Assembly (NCBI GenBank): GCA_038868075.1
Contig: JAWBXB010000003.1
Location: forward strand, 1-47,155
Direction of reading: 5' to 3'
DNA: 47,155 nt
Origin: Candidatus Bathyarchaeia archaeon
GTDB taxonomy: Archaea > Thermoproteota > Bathyarchaeia > Bathyarchaeales > DTEX01
In this document: positions 7,606-17,193 of the stretch, in pieces
Layout of the letters: each line of letters starts with the position of its first letter
How positions within the stretch are numbered: position 1 is the stretch's first letter
Notes under the pieces: generated by a model
What the model was told of the DNA's origin: nothing
Database searches by the model: none
What the model saw: only the letters and a program-made list of their open reading frames with translations
Position numbers and translations under genes: made by a program

Positions 7606-9069
7606 TTGAGGATTATAGGTAGAGTTGCTGATGGTGCAACTGAAACTAAAGCTAGGCTTATACTACTTAAGGATATGGAGAAAAACGTTGTCTCAGAGGA
7701 GCTCGTTTTAATTAAGAATGGTGGAGAAAATAACCCTGTTAATGAGATACTAGGTGTTTTGAGGGAGGGGCTTGGGAAAAATGAGTTCTTAAGCCACACA
7801 TCCTATAGACCTGATGTAGCATATTTAAGGCATGGCGGTGAGCCTTCCGGGGCTAGAGAGGTTTACTCTTTCGCCATAGAGCCTATAGGGGCTTTAACCA
7901 ACGATGGGATAGAACCCAATAGATTCATTATTCAGCCTAGATCACCTGTTTACCTACTTGAGGATCAAGATAACCCTCTTGAGCGAATTGCTAAGGGAAG
8001 AGATGTCGTATGGTCTGATGCATATTTGGAAGGGCATCCATCATGGAAGGTTCCCTTTGACAAAATATTTCTACCATACCATGTTGGTGTCTATGGGAGT
8101 ACTGGATGCGGTAAATCATGGTTCACTAGGTACATACTTATCCCACTCTATAGGAAAGCAGGCTACAAAGTGCTCATATTAGATTGGAGTGGAACCGATT
8201 ACGCTCCCCTAATGAAGAATGATGAAGTCATTAAGTTATCGGAGATAGCCCTTGATGAAGAGTCAATATTAAGCTATTTTCAAGATAAAACCTTCGGCTT
8301 TGCGAGAAACGATGTGGTTAAAGACTGCTTTGATGAATTCCTAGAGGGGTGGGTATCAAAGGTTAAGGATGCATATCTTAACTCCGAAAATCCATCTGAA
8401 CATTTATATAAAGAGTTAAAGGCATACATTGAGAATATTGTATCTAGTATAGAGCGGAAGGATTCCAGAGCGGCGGCTCAAAGGGCATGTAGAAGAGTGT
8501 TTAGGAGACTTAAACCCTCAGACCTACACCCAGTTATGGGGGTTCTAGGCATAGAAGAGCTCTTTCAAGAGGTTGAGCGGAAGGGGATACTAGCCATAGA
8601 TATGGGCGGAGCCTTAACGGAAGCCAAACTAGGCTTCTTCTTATCACTCTCAAAATATCTATATAGTTTAATGGAGACTGGTAGAAATCTGGGCATAGCC
8701 CTAGTAATAGATGAAGCACCGCAATATGCTCCTTGGGATGCAAGAGGATTACAGGCAGAAACATGTGAAATGATAAAAAATCTGGCAGCTCTGGGTAGAA
8801 AGAGAATGCTGAACCTTACGCTTATAGCGCAGGGTATAAAGGGTGAGATAGGTGTAAACGCTGCTGTCAGAAGAAATTTGAATACACATTTCTTCGGTAG
8901 AATACACCCACTGGATGCAAGCGGAGAAGGGGGAGCTTCTGAATGGCTATCACCTTATGGTATATCGCCCAGCAATCTACTGCAACTTAAACTTGGAAGA
9001 TTCTATTTTGCCGGCGCAATGAACCCGTCACCAGTACCATTACTAATTACATATAAACCCGAAAATTAA
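7606..9069 (+). CDS. herA: HerA-like DNA translocase ATPase
   Basis: FtsK/HerA-family hexameric motor. Residues 1-110 form a HAS-barrel-like N-terminal part; Walker A is GSTGCGKS (164-171); Walker B is LVIDEAPQ (about 369); a C-terminal arginine region GRIHPLDASGEGG follows. TTG 7606 is chosen because TAGGTGGGA sits just before it. The next gene, 21 bases on, is a NurA nuclease, the usual partner: HerA drives DNA through NurA during end resection. Mre11 and Rad50 are not adjacent, unlike the four-gene operon of many archaea, so this may be a second, specialised pair. Confidence 0.85.
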   Translation: MRIIGRVADGATETKARLILLKDMEKNVVSEELVLIKNGGENNPVNEILGVLREGLGKNEFLSHTSYRPDVAYLRHGGEPSGAREVYSFAIEPIGALTNDGIEPNRFIIQPRSPVYLLEDQDNPLERIAKGRDVVWSDAYLEGHPSWKVPFDKIFLPYHVGVYGSTGCGKSWFTRYILIPLYRKAGYKVLILDWSGTDYAPLMKNDEVIKLSEIALDEESILSYFQDKTFGFARNDVVKDCFDEFLEGWVSKVKDAYLNSENPSEHLYKELKAYIENIVSSIERKDSRAAAQRACRRVFRRLKPSDLHPVMGVLGIEELFQEVERKGILAIDMGGALTEAKLGFFLSLSKYLYSLMETGRNLGIALVIDEAPQYAPWDARGLQAETCEMIKNLAALGRKRMLNLTLIAQGIKGEIGVNAAVRRNLNTHFFGRIHPLDASGEGGASEWLSPYGISPSNLLQLKLGRFYFAGAMNPSPVPLLITYKPEN

Positions 9070-9090
9070 GTGCAATAAGAGGGAATTTAT

Positions 9091-10272
9091 ATGGCTGAAA
9101 CCTTCGATGAGTTGCCAGAGTGGATTAAGCTTCCACTCGACCTACAGCATGAGTTTTTCCAGATAGCCGAGGAGGAGGCGGAGAGACTAGTTAATGTAAT
9201 TAGGACTATTGATGAGAATCTGAAAACTCTCAAGATGGAAATATATCCCCATGTGCATGGGTTTCCAGATCAAATTAAAAGATCAATTGTAGGAGCGGTT
9301 GATAGCTCCAGATCGCCGAGGTTCAGCGAGAGACTCGGTGTAAGATACGGAGTCTTCGCCACGGGGATAGTTTATTTAAGAGGCACAGAGAGTAGAAGGG
9401 AGAAATTTAAGCCAGGTATATTTAAGAGGAAGCAAGCTCTCTCACAGGATGAGAGTAAGTATTTCTTTCCTCTATTAACAACCTATTGTGAGAGAAAAAT
9501 GGCTCTTGAAGCTCTAAAAGAATGCGACTTACTCTTTATAGACGGAAGCTTCTACAGTTTTATATATCCAGCATTAGACATGAAGAAGCTCGGATTCCTA
9601 GAATCTGAGGAAAAAAGGAGAATCCTCAATGAGGTTTTCAGACTTACTGAGGAGCTTAGGAAGAGTGGAAGGGTTTTGGGAGTCATTAAGAGGAGCCATA
9701 CTAAAGCAATTGGAGGATACGTTTTCTTTAAATCTGGCAATAAAACCTTCGTGAACATCATAGATAAGCATATTCTCTCGTTAATTATGCCGGGAAGAAC
9801 GTTCTTTGAGTATAGTAGCATTTTAGGAGATAAACCAACAGCAGTGTATACTGGGATATCAAATATGGTTTCAAGGGGGAGGACAAGCGAAAACAAGGAA
9901 GAATTATTTAAGATGGCTGAGGAAAAGGCTTACAAACCATTTGAAGAACTGGATTTTTCAAAGGATGGATTTATTGAAATGAGGAGAGCGCAGGTAAGGT
10001 TTCATGGAGAACTACCACCTTGCGAGCTAGAGTATCCCTCAAAAATTAATCTTATTGATGTGCTCTCAGAGGAGAACCTATTTAGTGATGTAACAAATTT
10101 ACCAATAGCCCTAGACCTCGTAGATAACCTAGTAAATATTTCATCGAAATTTACCGAGGAATTCGTCTCGGAGATTGAGGGCAGGGTATTAAACAGCATA
10201 ACAAAGAATGGTGGAAATATTGAATCCACAAAAGTTTTCTTCACATTCTTAAATCCCCAGAAACCATTTTAG
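9091..10272 (+). CDS. nurA: NurA-domain nuclease
   Basis: Manganese-dependent 5'-3' DNA nuclease that works with HerA. The NurA core is visible: GAVDSSRSPRF (metal Asp about residue 71), LLFIDGSFY (second acidic site about 150), a basic stretch GVIKRSHTKAIGG and a C-terminal PIALDLVDNLV helix where family members keep the last active-site residue. ATG 9091 follows GAGGGAAT. It lies 21 bases after herA and is almost certainly co-transcribed. Length 393 is within range. Confidence 0.85.
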   Translation: MAETFDELPEWIKLPLDLQHEFFQIAEEEAERLVNVIRTIDENLKTLKMEIYPHVHGFPDQIKRSIVGAVDSSRSPRFSERLGVRYGVFATGIVYLRGTESRREKFKPGIFKRKQALSQDESKYFFPLLTTYCERKMALEALKECDLLFIDGSFYSFIYPALDMKKLGFLESEEKRRILNEVFRLTEELRKSGRVLGVIKRSHTKAIGGYVFFKSGNKTFVNIIDKHILSLIMPGRTFFEYSSILGDKPTAVYTGISNMVSRGRTSENKEELFKMAEEKAYKPFEELDFSKDGFIEMRRAQVRFHGELPPCELEYPSKINLIDVLSEENLFSDVTNLPIALDLVDNLVNISSKFTEEFVSEIEGRVLNSITKNGGNIESTKVFFTFLNPQKPF

Positions 10273-10362
10273 CGGCTTCAAAAGAAAAAACGTTTTTCAG
10301 CACTTTAGAAAAAATGTTAAATAGTGTAACCGTTTAGCGTTATTCTAATGGAGGCATATTTT

Positions 10363-10881
10363 ATGGAGGTATTTAAGGTAATATCAGAGAGGAGAAGCAT
10401 TAGAAAGTATAAGAAAGAACCAATACCAGATGAGATCTTAGAGAGAATTCTTGAGGCTGGAAGGCTTGCACCATCAGCAGCTAATAGACAGCCATGGTGC
10501 TTTATAGTAGTTAAGGATGAGAATGTTAAGAATAAGCTTATTGATGCATGTAGGGGTCAAAAATTTGTTGGGGATGCGGGGGCCGTAATAGCTGTCTTAG
10601 GGGATCCGGGCGCCTCAAGATGGTACAAACAGGATCCGTTTATAGCAGCAAGCTTCATGACCCTTGAAGCGTACGAAGAAGGGTTAGGTGTCTGTTGGAT
10701 AGGCGCATTTGAGGAAGAAAAAGTCAAGCAGGTGCTAAAGATGCCTGAAAACCTCTCGGTAATAATACTTCTAACTGTAGGATACCCGGATGAGGAGCCA
10801 GCGCCAAAACCTAGAAAACCTAGGGAGGAAATATTCTTCTTGGACGAGTATGGTAAGAAATATTCGTTTAAAACCCTCTAA
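10363..10881 (+). CDS. nitroreductase-family flavoprotein
   Basis: FMN-dependent NAD(P)H oxidoreductase of the nitroreductase fold. SERRSIRKYKKEPIP and the FMN contact LAPSAANRQPWCFIVV are diagnostic; GLGVCWIGAF is the conserved central helix. About 172 residues. ATG 10363 is preferred to ATG 10348 because GGAGG (10351-10355) then forms a proper ribosome site. The physiological substrate is unknown; small archaeal members may act on quinones, nitro compounds or flavins. Confidence 0.85.
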   Translation: MEVFKVISERRSIRKYKKEPIPDEILERILEAGRLAPSAANRQPWCFIVVKDENVKNKLIDACRGQKFVGDAGAVIAVLGDPGASRWYKQDPFIAASFMTLEAYEEGLGVCWIGAFEEEKVKQVLKMPENLSVIILLTVGYPDEEPAPKPRKPREEIFFLDEYGKKYSFKTL

Positions 10882-11001
10882 AAATCATTTTTCAATTAGG
10901 CAATCCTAACAGCACATATTGATTGCTGACATAGAAGTAATTCCAGCACAAAATACCTATATTATTTTTTGGATTTATGAGGGATTGTTGGGTGAAACAT
11001 A

Positions 11002-11685
11002 TTGGGCATAAAAATACTTGCTGGCACGGACTTTCATGGTTTTAAACCAGCCTTTGAACTCTTCGCTGAGAAAGTGAAAACATTTAAAGCTGATATCATG
11101 GTTATATGCGGCGACATAACAAATTTCGGCACGATCGAGCAGGCAAAAAACCTCCTATCAATCTTAGCTAAAACTGGTGCGCCCATCTTTTTTGTTCCAG
11201 GGAATTGCGACCCACCGTCACTCATCAATATTAATCTTGAGGGTGTGAGATGCGTTCATGGCAATAGTGTCTTGTATAACAATTTAGTGTTTATGGGTGT
11301 TGGCGGCAGCCCAATAACACCGTTTAACACATTCTTTGAGATGAGCGAGGAGAAAATTGCTGAAGTATTACAGGAATGCTTGCATAAGTTTGGCGGCGAA
11401 ACCAAGAAGCACAAAATGATCCTATTATCCCATTCTCCCCCAAAAAACACGGCTCTCGATAGAGCCTTCTCCGGCATACATGCAGGGAGCACCAGCGTAA
11501 GAGGGTTTATTGAGGAACATAAACCGTTATTAGTGGTTTGTGGGCATATACATGAGGCTAAGGGGAAAGAAAGAGTAGGTGATACATTAATAATTAATCC
11601 TGGACCAGCGAGGCAAGGGAATTGCGCGGTAATATCTATTGAGGGAGATGAGGTGAATGCTGATTTTTACTCTATAAAAATGTGA
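11002..11685 (+). CDS. calcineurin-like metallophosphoesterase
   Basis: All metal-binding motifs of the family are seen in order: GTDFHG (D-x-H), VICGDIT (GD), PGNCD (GN, with Cys in place of His), LLSHSPP (H) and VCGHIHEA (GH-x-H). The YfcE/MJ0936-like size (227 residues) and layout suggest a phosphodiesterase, possibly for cyclic or small nucleotides; the substrate is not deducible. TTG 11002 follows a GGTGA ribosome site. The Cys in the GN-x motif is typical of an archaeal subgroup. Confidence 0.85.
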   Translation: MGIKILAGTDFHGFKPAFELFAEKVKTFKADIMVICGDITNFGTIEQAKNLLSILAKTGAPIFFVPGNCDPPSLININLEGVRCVHGNSVLYNNLVFMGVGGSPITPFNTFFEMSEEKIAEVLQECLHKFGGETKKHKMILLSHSPPKNTALDRAFSGIHAGSTSVRGFIEEHKPLLVVCGHIHEAKGKERVGDTLIINPGPARQGNCAVISIEGDEVNADFYSIKM

Positions 11686-11743
11686 TAAGGGTAAACCTTA
11701 AATAAATAAACTATGATTTTTAATTCTCTACCGGGGTGTCTAG

Positions 11744-12472
11744 TTGACGCTTGAAAAAGGAGACTTTGTACTAATAGACTATGTCGCTAGGGTTGCTGAA
11801 ACTGGCGAGGTCTTTGATACAACTATTGAGGAAACTGCGCGTAAAGAGGGCATATATCAAGAGGGCGGAATATATGAGCCCAAGCTTGTCGTTATAGGTG
11901 AAGGATGGGTTCTAAAAGCTCTAGAAGAGGCGATTCTAGGACTCGAAGTGGGAAAGATGGCGACGATAGAGATCCCGCCTGAAAAAGGATTTGGAAATAG
12001 GGATCCGGAAAAGGTAAAAATGTATCCTCTAAGGAAGTTTACTGCGCAGGGAGTCACGCCAAGGGTGGGTATGAGAATCGAAGTTAATGGTAAAGTTGCT
12101 ACTGTACGTGCAATAGGCGCTGGCAGGGTTCAATTAGATTTTAATCCACCATTAGCTGGTAAAACCCTTATTTACGAAGTTATTCTTAGAAAAAAGATTG
12201 AGACCATTGAGGAGAAAATTGAAGCATTAATTCACCGCAGAATCCCGCAGATAGATATTAAAAGATTCTCTTTTGAAATAGAAGCGGAAGGGGTCACCAT
12301 AAATATTCCGGAAGAGGCATTCTATATTGAGGGGCTTCAGGTAATCAAGCGGGGAATTTTCATGGATATACAAAAATTCTTCCCGGAGAAGAAGATAGTG
12401 CGATTTATTGAAGTTTTTAGGAGGAAGGAGGAACCCTCATCAACAACACCCTCGCCAGCTGTAAATCCCTAG
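11744..12472 (+). CDS. FKBP-type peptidyl-prolyl isomerase (SlyD-like)
   Basis: Protein-folding catalyst. N-terminal FKBP strand GDFVLIDYVARVAETGEVFD, the inserted IF chaperone domain (about residues 85-135, with NGKVATVRAIGAGRVQLDFN) and the closing FKBP strand LAGKTLIYEV are clear. About 90 extra C-terminal residues follow, as in long archaeal FKBPs. TTG 11744 follows GGGGTG. The last 56 bases overlap, tail to tail, the gene on the other strand. Confidence 0.9.
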   Translation: MTLEKGDFVLIDYVARVAETGEVFDTTIEETARKEGIYQEGGIYEPKLVVIGEGWVLKALEEAILGLEVGKMATIEIPPEKGFGNRDPEKVKMYPLRKFTAQGVTPRVGMRIEVNGKVATVRAIGAGRVQLDFNPPLAGKTLIYEVILRKKIETIEEKIEALIHRRIPQIDIKRFSFEIEAEGVTINIPEEAFYIEGLQVIKRGIFMDIQKFFPEKKIVRFIEVFRRKEEPSSTTPSPAVNP

Positions 12473-12848
12473 GACATTTAAGCGCCCCATAAATGTTAAC
12501 GACTCTACAACGGTCACCATCCCTTAAGGCTTCGGGTAAACATATTGAAATGTTCTCACAATCTTGTCTATTACATATCTGCGGATGAAAGGTGAATATA
12601 ATTCCTTCAATTGCCTGCTTAGGGTTTATGGCTGCTTCAACCTCAGCCTCAACAACCTCAACAACACGCATCTCAATATTATGCATCTCACATGTTAAGA
12701 TTTTATCACGCAGATTAACAATTTTATATATTCGTCCAATCTCCAAGTTTTTAGCACAAACGTCAAAATATTTGCATCCACCACATTTTAGACCTGGACC
12801 CCTATGAATAAATAATTCACCCACCTTGGCTTGACTAACACCAGTCAA
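12417..12848 (-). CDS. UPF0179 family protein
   Basis: Archaeal protein of unknown function, 143 residues. It holds a cysteine-rich N-terminal motif GLKCGGCKYFDVCAKN and a second set, CNRQDCENISIC, plus single cysteines (TCEMHN, LKCPRD). This pattern suggests a bound metal or iron-sulfur cluster; that is inference. The start is taken as TTG 12848. Its 3' end overlaps the FKBP gene by 56 bases in opposite orientation. Confidence 0.8.
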   Translation of the reverse strand: MTGVSQAKVGELFIHRGPGLKCGGCKYFDVCAKNLEIGRIYKIVNLRDKILTCEMHNIEMRVVEVVEAEVEAAINPKQAIEGIIFTFHPQICNRQDCENISICLPEALRDGDRCRVVNIYGALKCPRDLQLARVLLMRVPPSS

Positions 12849-12894
12849 TGTAATTATGATTTTTTATCCCTCTTATTCATCTTACTCATATACC

Positions 12895-13959
12895 TTAACT
12901 TATCACCCCAGTTTCCCTAGCCAGTCTTTGAGCACTCTCGTACGTTAATGGTTTCTCACTTAAAATGGTGTATCTTTCCGGACGGATTTTGGGAGCCATC
13001 ACTAAGGCTTCAATTATATACTTGGGCTCTATATCTATTTCTTCAGCTGTAACGGGGGCTCCAATCCTCCGCAAAGTATCCCTAATAAGCATCCAATCTA
13101 AACCATGTAGAAAAGCCATCATTATTGTACCAATCCCGCATTGCTCGCCATGTAATGCTGGTCTAGGTGATATGAGGTCTAGGGCATGGCTGAAAAGGTG
13201 CTCAGAGCCGCTGCAGGGCTTACTGCTTCCAGCTATGCCCATCGCTATACCGCAACTTACGAGGGATTCTAAAAGAGCCCTTAAACCCTCCTCTGAGTTT
13301 GGCTTAATCAAATGCGAGTTTTCAACAATATGTTGAGCGCTCATTAAGGCTATACTTGCCGTGTACTGGGCATAATACTCATTCTTTTTTTCATGGGCTA
13401 GCTTCCAATCACGTGTTGAGGTAAATTTCGCTATCACATCCCCACAGCCACTAGCAATAAAACGATAAGGCGTTTTAATTATAACTTCTGTATCGGCTAT
13501 TACAGCTATCGGTGACTGAGCCATAATCGAGTATGGTTTATTTAAGCCTTTCAGAGAGGCAAAAGGACTAGCTATCCCATCATGCGAAGCTGTTGTCGGA
13601 ACACTTATGAAGGGAACACCCTGGCGGGCGGAGCTAAGCTTCGCAATATCAATTTTTGTCCCCCCACCAATGCCTAGAACAACCTGAGGTTTTAATTCTT
13701 TAATCTTTATTTCAGATATTTTCACATCATCAATAGTTGGGGTATTAGATTTAATTATATGCTCATTAACTGTTAAACCTTCACCCTCAAGAATTTCTTT
13801 AACTTTTTGACCAGCAACATTAAAAGTTTTTTCACCAGTGATAATAAGGGCATCTTTATTGAAACCTAAATCAGTACATACTGAACCAATCATCTCTAAG
13901 CTTCCTCTTCCAACAATTATCTCTCTGGGTAGTTGCATGCGATGAATTCTTGATGCCAA
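12895..13959 (-). CDS. egsA: sn-glycerol-1-phosphate dehydrogenase
   Basis: Reduces dihydroxyacetone phosphate to sn-glycerol-1-phosphate, the stereospecific backbone of archaeal ether lipids. Seen: the NAD(P)-binding GIGGGTKIDIAK, the family signature FISVPTTASHDGIASPFAS, and zinc ligands in ASGCGD, SGSEHLFSHAL and LHGEQCGIG. Length 354 is typical. TTG 13959 follows GGCTGAT; an ATG seven codons later (13938) has no ribosome site. The gene is a strong archaeal marker. Confidence 0.95.
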   Translation of the reverse strand: MASRIHRMQLPREIIVGRGSLEMIGSVCTDLGFNKDALIITGEKTFNVAGQKVKEILEGEGLTVNEHIIKSNTPTIDDVKISEIKIKELKPQVVLGIGGGTKIDIAKLSSARQGVPFISVPTTASHDGIASPFASLKGLNKPYSIMAQSPIAVIADTEVIIKTPYRFIASGCGDVIAKFTSTRDWKLAHEKKNEYYAQYTASIALMSAQHIVENSHLIKPNSEEGLRALLESLVSCGIAMGIAGSSKPCSGSEHLFSHALDLISPRPALHGEQCGIGTIMMAFLHGLDWMLIRDTLRRIGAPVTAEEIDIEPKYIIEALVMAPKIRPERYTILSEKPLTYESAQRLARETGVIS

Positions 13960-14193
13960 TATTATCAGCCCTTAAAGAATTTTCTTCTTCACCCACCTTA
14001 CAGATTTACATAAAAGTATAAGAACATTAAAATATTTTCTATAACGAGAAAATTAATATGTGCTTTTACATTTTTCGAACAATTTAAATCTAAGTTCATT
14101 CATATCTCTTAATGCACTATTAGCCCCTTCAATACGCAAGGAAGAAAGGGCTATAATAAACTGGTTTATGAGATTAATAATTAATGATTTAAG

Positions 14194-14207
14194 GTTTTAA
14201 TAAATAA
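14194..14207 (+). promoter_or_regulatory. likely TATA box for aCPSF1
   Basis: GTTTTAATAAATAA lies about 50 bases before TTG 14249 in the 289-base space between divergent egsA and aCPSF1. It would give a short leader containing AAGGGGAT, the ribosome site. The rest of this space (13960-14193) is A/T-rich, with no gene seen; egsA's own promoter should lie near 13990-14030. Confidence 0.4.
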
Positions 14208-14248
14208 TGTTAGGTCTCTCATGCTTAAAGTAAAGGGGATATGATAAG

Positions 14249-16165
14249 TTGCCATCGCTTGACAAGAATAAGTCTGAGATAAGACAGATAATACTGGAGC
14301 ATATCCCAAAAGAGGCTGGGATAACACGCATAGAGTTTGAGGGACCAGCGTTAGCCATCTACGCAAAGAAACCGGAGATACTGGTGGAGAAAGAAAACAT
14401 AATTACTAATATAGTCAATATTATAAAGAAGAGAATTGTTTTGAGATCAGATCCCTCAGTGAGGCTCCCTGAGAAGGAAACTGAGAGGATAATATTTGAG
14501 GTTGTTCCAAAAGAGGCTGAGATAACAAATATAACATTTGACCCGCCTTTAGGCGAGGTAGTAATAGAGGCTAAGAAGCCAGGTTTAGTTATAGGGAAAA
14601 ATGGATCAACACTCCAAGAGATACTTCTTAAAACAAAGTGGAGGCCCAGAGCTATAAGAAGCCCACCTAAACCGTCAAAAATAATGATGCATATACAACA
14701 TTCGCTATATGCCAGTAGTAAAGAGAGGGAAAGAATACTCCGTAATGTCGGTGAAAGAATATTTAGACCATTATTGTGTGAGGTTGGCGATATAAGAGTA
14801 ACTATGCTCGGCGCAGCTAGGGAAGTTGGACGCTCAGCAATCCTCGTCCAGACAAGAGAGAGCCAGGTCTTATTAGACTGTGGGATAAATCCTGGCTCAA
14901 CAAAACCCTTTGAAGCATTCCCAAGATTTGATGCACCACAATTTGACATAGAATCATTGGATGCTGTTGTGATAAGCCATGCCCACCTAGATCACTGCGG
15001 TTTCCTACCATATTTGTTCAAGTATGGTTATGATGGACCAGTCTACTGCTCTGTTCCAAATGTCAGCCTAATGACCTTACTCCAACTCGATTACCTAGAT
15101 GTTTTATCTAAGCAGGGTGCCCCATTACCATATGATCAGAAAGATGTACGGGAAGCCGTGCTACACACTATTCCATTACGTTATGGTGTTGTCACCGACA
15201 TAGCGCCAGACATACGATTAACACTGCATAATGCTGGGCATATCCTTGGATCATCAATAATCCACTTGCATATAGGTGAGGGCTACCATAATATAGTTTA
15301 CACTGGGGACTTTAAGTATGGTAGAACGATGCTTCTAGAGGCTTCAGCAACAGAGTTCCCAAGGGTTGAAACTATCATAACTGAGAGCACATATAGCGCT
15401 CCAAATGATATCATGCCCTCTAGGGCGGATGCTGAGAAAAAACTTGTCTCAATAATCAATGAGACCTTGAATAATGGAGGTAAGGTGATAATTCCAGTGC
15501 CAGCCGTTGGAAGAGCGCAGGAAATAATGCTCGTGATAGATGAGTATATGAGAAGAGGCGAGCTTAAAGAGGCCCCGGTCTTTATTGAAGGGATGATTTC
15601 TGAATCTACAGCTATTCACATGGCTTACCCAGAGTATCTGTCAAGGGAGGTACGTAACAAAATAATTAATGAGAATATTAATCCCTTTGAATCCGAATAT
15701 TTCACAATTGTTGAGCATCCAAGCGCTAGAAGCGAAATAATTGAGGGTGAACCATGCATAATATTGGCTACAGCTGGCATGCTTGAGGGAGGACCTGTAA
15801 TAGACTATTTCCAGAATCTCGCGCATGATGAATGTAATTCACTAATATTTGTCAGCTACCAGATTGAGGGCACATTAGGCAGAAGAATCCAAAAGGGCGC
15901 TCAGGAAGTTTCAATAGTAGATCAGGAGGGAAAAATTAAGGTTATAAAAGTTGGCTTAAAGGTTCACACAGTTGAGGGCTTCTCCGGACACTCTGATAGG
16001 AGGCAGATAATAAATTATTTGCGTAAGGTTTCACCGAAGCCAGAGAACATAATTATAACACATGGTGAGAGAAACAAATGCTTAGCTCTCGCCGACTTCC
16101 TATGTAGAAAATATAAGGTTAATGCCATAGCGCCAGATATTCTTGAAACTGTAAGGCTGAAGTGA
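14249..16165 (+). CDS. fttA: KH/beta-CASP ribonuclease, transcription termination factor
   Basis: aCPSF1 (FttA) cuts nascent RNA at U-rich sites and ends transcription in archaea; it also has 5'-3' exonuclease activity. Residues ~1-145 contain two KH-type RNA-binding units (second with PGLVIGKNGSTLQEIL, the GxxG loop). Then comes a metallo-beta-lactamase core with SHAHLDH (about 244-249), HNAGHILGSS, YTGDF, and the beta-CASP region with FIEGMISEST and the closing FSGHSDR. Length 638 matches the family. TTG start behind AAGGGGAT. Confidence 0.95.
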   Translation: MPSLDKNKSEIRQIILEHIPKEAGITRIEFEGPALAIYAKKPEILVEKENIITNIVNIIKKRIVLRSDPSVRLPEKETERIIFEVVPKEAEITNITFDPPLGEVVIEAKKPGLVIGKNGSTLQEILLKTKWRPRAIRSPPKPSKIMMHIQHSLYASSKERERILRNVGERIFRPLLCEVGDIRVTMLGAAREVGRSAILVQTRESQVLLDCGINPGSTKPFEAFPRFDAPQFDIESLDAVVISHAHLDHCGFLPYLFKYGYDGPVYCSVPNVSLMTLLQLDYLDVLSKQGAPLPYDQKDVREAVLHTIPLRYGVVTDIAPDIRLTLHNAGHILGSSIIHLHIGEGYHNIVYTGDFKYGRTMLLEASATEFPRVETIITESTYSAPNDIMPSRADAEKKLVSIINETLNNGGKVIIPVPAVGRAQEIMLVIDEYMRRGELKEAPVFIEGMISESTAIHMAYPEYLSREVRNKIINENINPFESEYFTIVEHPSARSEIIEGEPCIILATAGMLEGGPVIDYFQNLAHDECNSLIFVSYQIEGTLGRRIQKGAQEVSIVDQEGKIKVIKVGLKVHTVEGFSGHSDRRQIINYLRKVSPKPENIIITHGERNKCLALADFLCRKYKVNAIAPDILETVRLK

Positions 16166-16180
16166 CAGGTAAAGCTATTT

Positions 16181-16594
16181 TTATGAAGGAATAATATCAG
16201 TAGATGTGAGGGTTTTCTCTTTCCATATTTGAACGCTTGGCGGCGTCAGAACTATTCGTTCTTCACCCAGCCTAGCAATGTCCCCACCTATTGATTCTAC
16301 AAACTCACTTAGTTCGCTTATGGCACGTTTAACATCCTCAATGCTTTTCTTAGCCAAGGGTTCAATCTTAATTATCAATATGTTTCCAAATCTAACCTCA
16401 TCCTTAATTTTCTCCAGTTCATCAAGCGAATGTAACGAGAGAGCCCTAAGATATATTTTGCCGGTGGTTGATGGGAGCGTGGGTGGAACTTGTTCTTTTT
16501 CTTTCTCTTCCTGCACCTTCACTTCTTCAGCTTTCTTTTTTCTATCTCTGCCAATTATTTTGTCAAGAATTTTTCCTAAGTCAGGGTTAGCCAA
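16181..16594 (-). CDS. sepF: SepF-like cell division protein
   Basis: Membrane anchor for the FtsZ ring in FtsZ-bearing archaea. The N-terminus (MANPDLGKILDKIIGRD) is an amphipathic helix for membrane binding, followed by a charged Lys/Glu linker (about 20-45) and the SepF core: KIYLRALSLHSLDELEKI, NILIIKIEPLAKKSIEDV, ESIGGDIARLGEERIVLTP. Length 137 fits. TTG start behind GAGGGGAGAA. It converges with fttA, 15 bases apart. Its presence predicts FtsZ elsewhere in the genome. Confidence 0.88.
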   Translation of the reverse strand: MANPDLGKILDKIIGRDRKKKAEEVKVQEEKEKEQVPPTLPSTTGKIYLRALSLHSLDELEKIKDEVRFGNILIIKIEPLAKKSIEDVKRAISELSEFVESIGGDIARLGEERIVLTPPSVQIWKEKTLTSTDIIPS

Positions 16595-16671
16595 ATTCTC
16601 CCCTCTTCATATTATATGTTTAAATTCATAAAACTTAGAATCAACTTTTTAAGTCTTAACTCTTTCGTTCC

Positions 16672-17172
16672 CTAAATTAACTCTTTAATTATCTTCCAAT
16701 ATGAATCTCCAACATAATGCAAATTTTCAAGAATCCTCCCATGCTTAAGGGCTTTTATATCCTCAGATTTTTTAAGAGCCCTAACAACAGCTATTGCCTT
16801 ACCATACCTCTCATCTAGAACTATGGCAAGGTCGCCCTCTTTAAATTCCCCCTCAATCTTAACTACTCCAGGAGCCATTATATCGGCGCCATCACATATG
16901 TGGGGGACAGCGCCCATATTGACAATAACCTTTGGGAGGCTTCGGATGGCTTCTTCAGAGAATAATGTCGGTATTAGGTCGCCACCTACATCAATTAATA
17001 ATGGTTTACCGTTTATTAAAATGATTCTACCTTCACGGGCTTCAACAACTTCAATTTTAGGCTTCTCTTCAAGAATTCGCTTAAAAACACCGGCAAATTT
17101 TTCAGATAACCTTCTGGAAAGATCTTTTCTTTCACTTTCTCTGAGAGAATATCGGCGCTTAATAATACTCAT
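16672..17172 (-). CDS. PUA-domain RNA-binding protein (MCT-1/DUF1947-like)
   Basis: Archaeal relative of MCT-1/Tma20 and the N-terminal part of eIF2D, translation factors that bind the ribosome and tRNA. An N-terminal domain (SLRESERKDLSRRLSEKF to PLLIDVGGDLIPTL) is followed by a PUA domain (KVIVNMGAVPHICDGADIMA through HYVGDSYW). The start is set at ATG 17172, 27 bases from a TATA-like box, consistent with a leaderless mRNA; the longer frame to 17208 would start upstream of the likely transcription start. Confidence 0.82.
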   Translation of the reverse strand: MSIIKRRYSLRESERKDLSRRLSEKFAGVFKRILEEKPKIEVVEAREGRIILINGKPLLIDVGGDLIPTLFSEEAIRSLPKVIVNMGAVPHICDGADIMAPGVVKIEGEFKEGDLAIVLDERYGKAIAVVRALKKSEDIKALKHGRILENLHYVGDSYWKIIKELI

Positions 17173-17193
17173 AAAATAAGATTTGAGCATAAC

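Noticed and set aside
7606-10272. HerA-NurA as an antiviral defence island
   Set aside because: The neighbours are housekeeping genes and no third effector gene is present.
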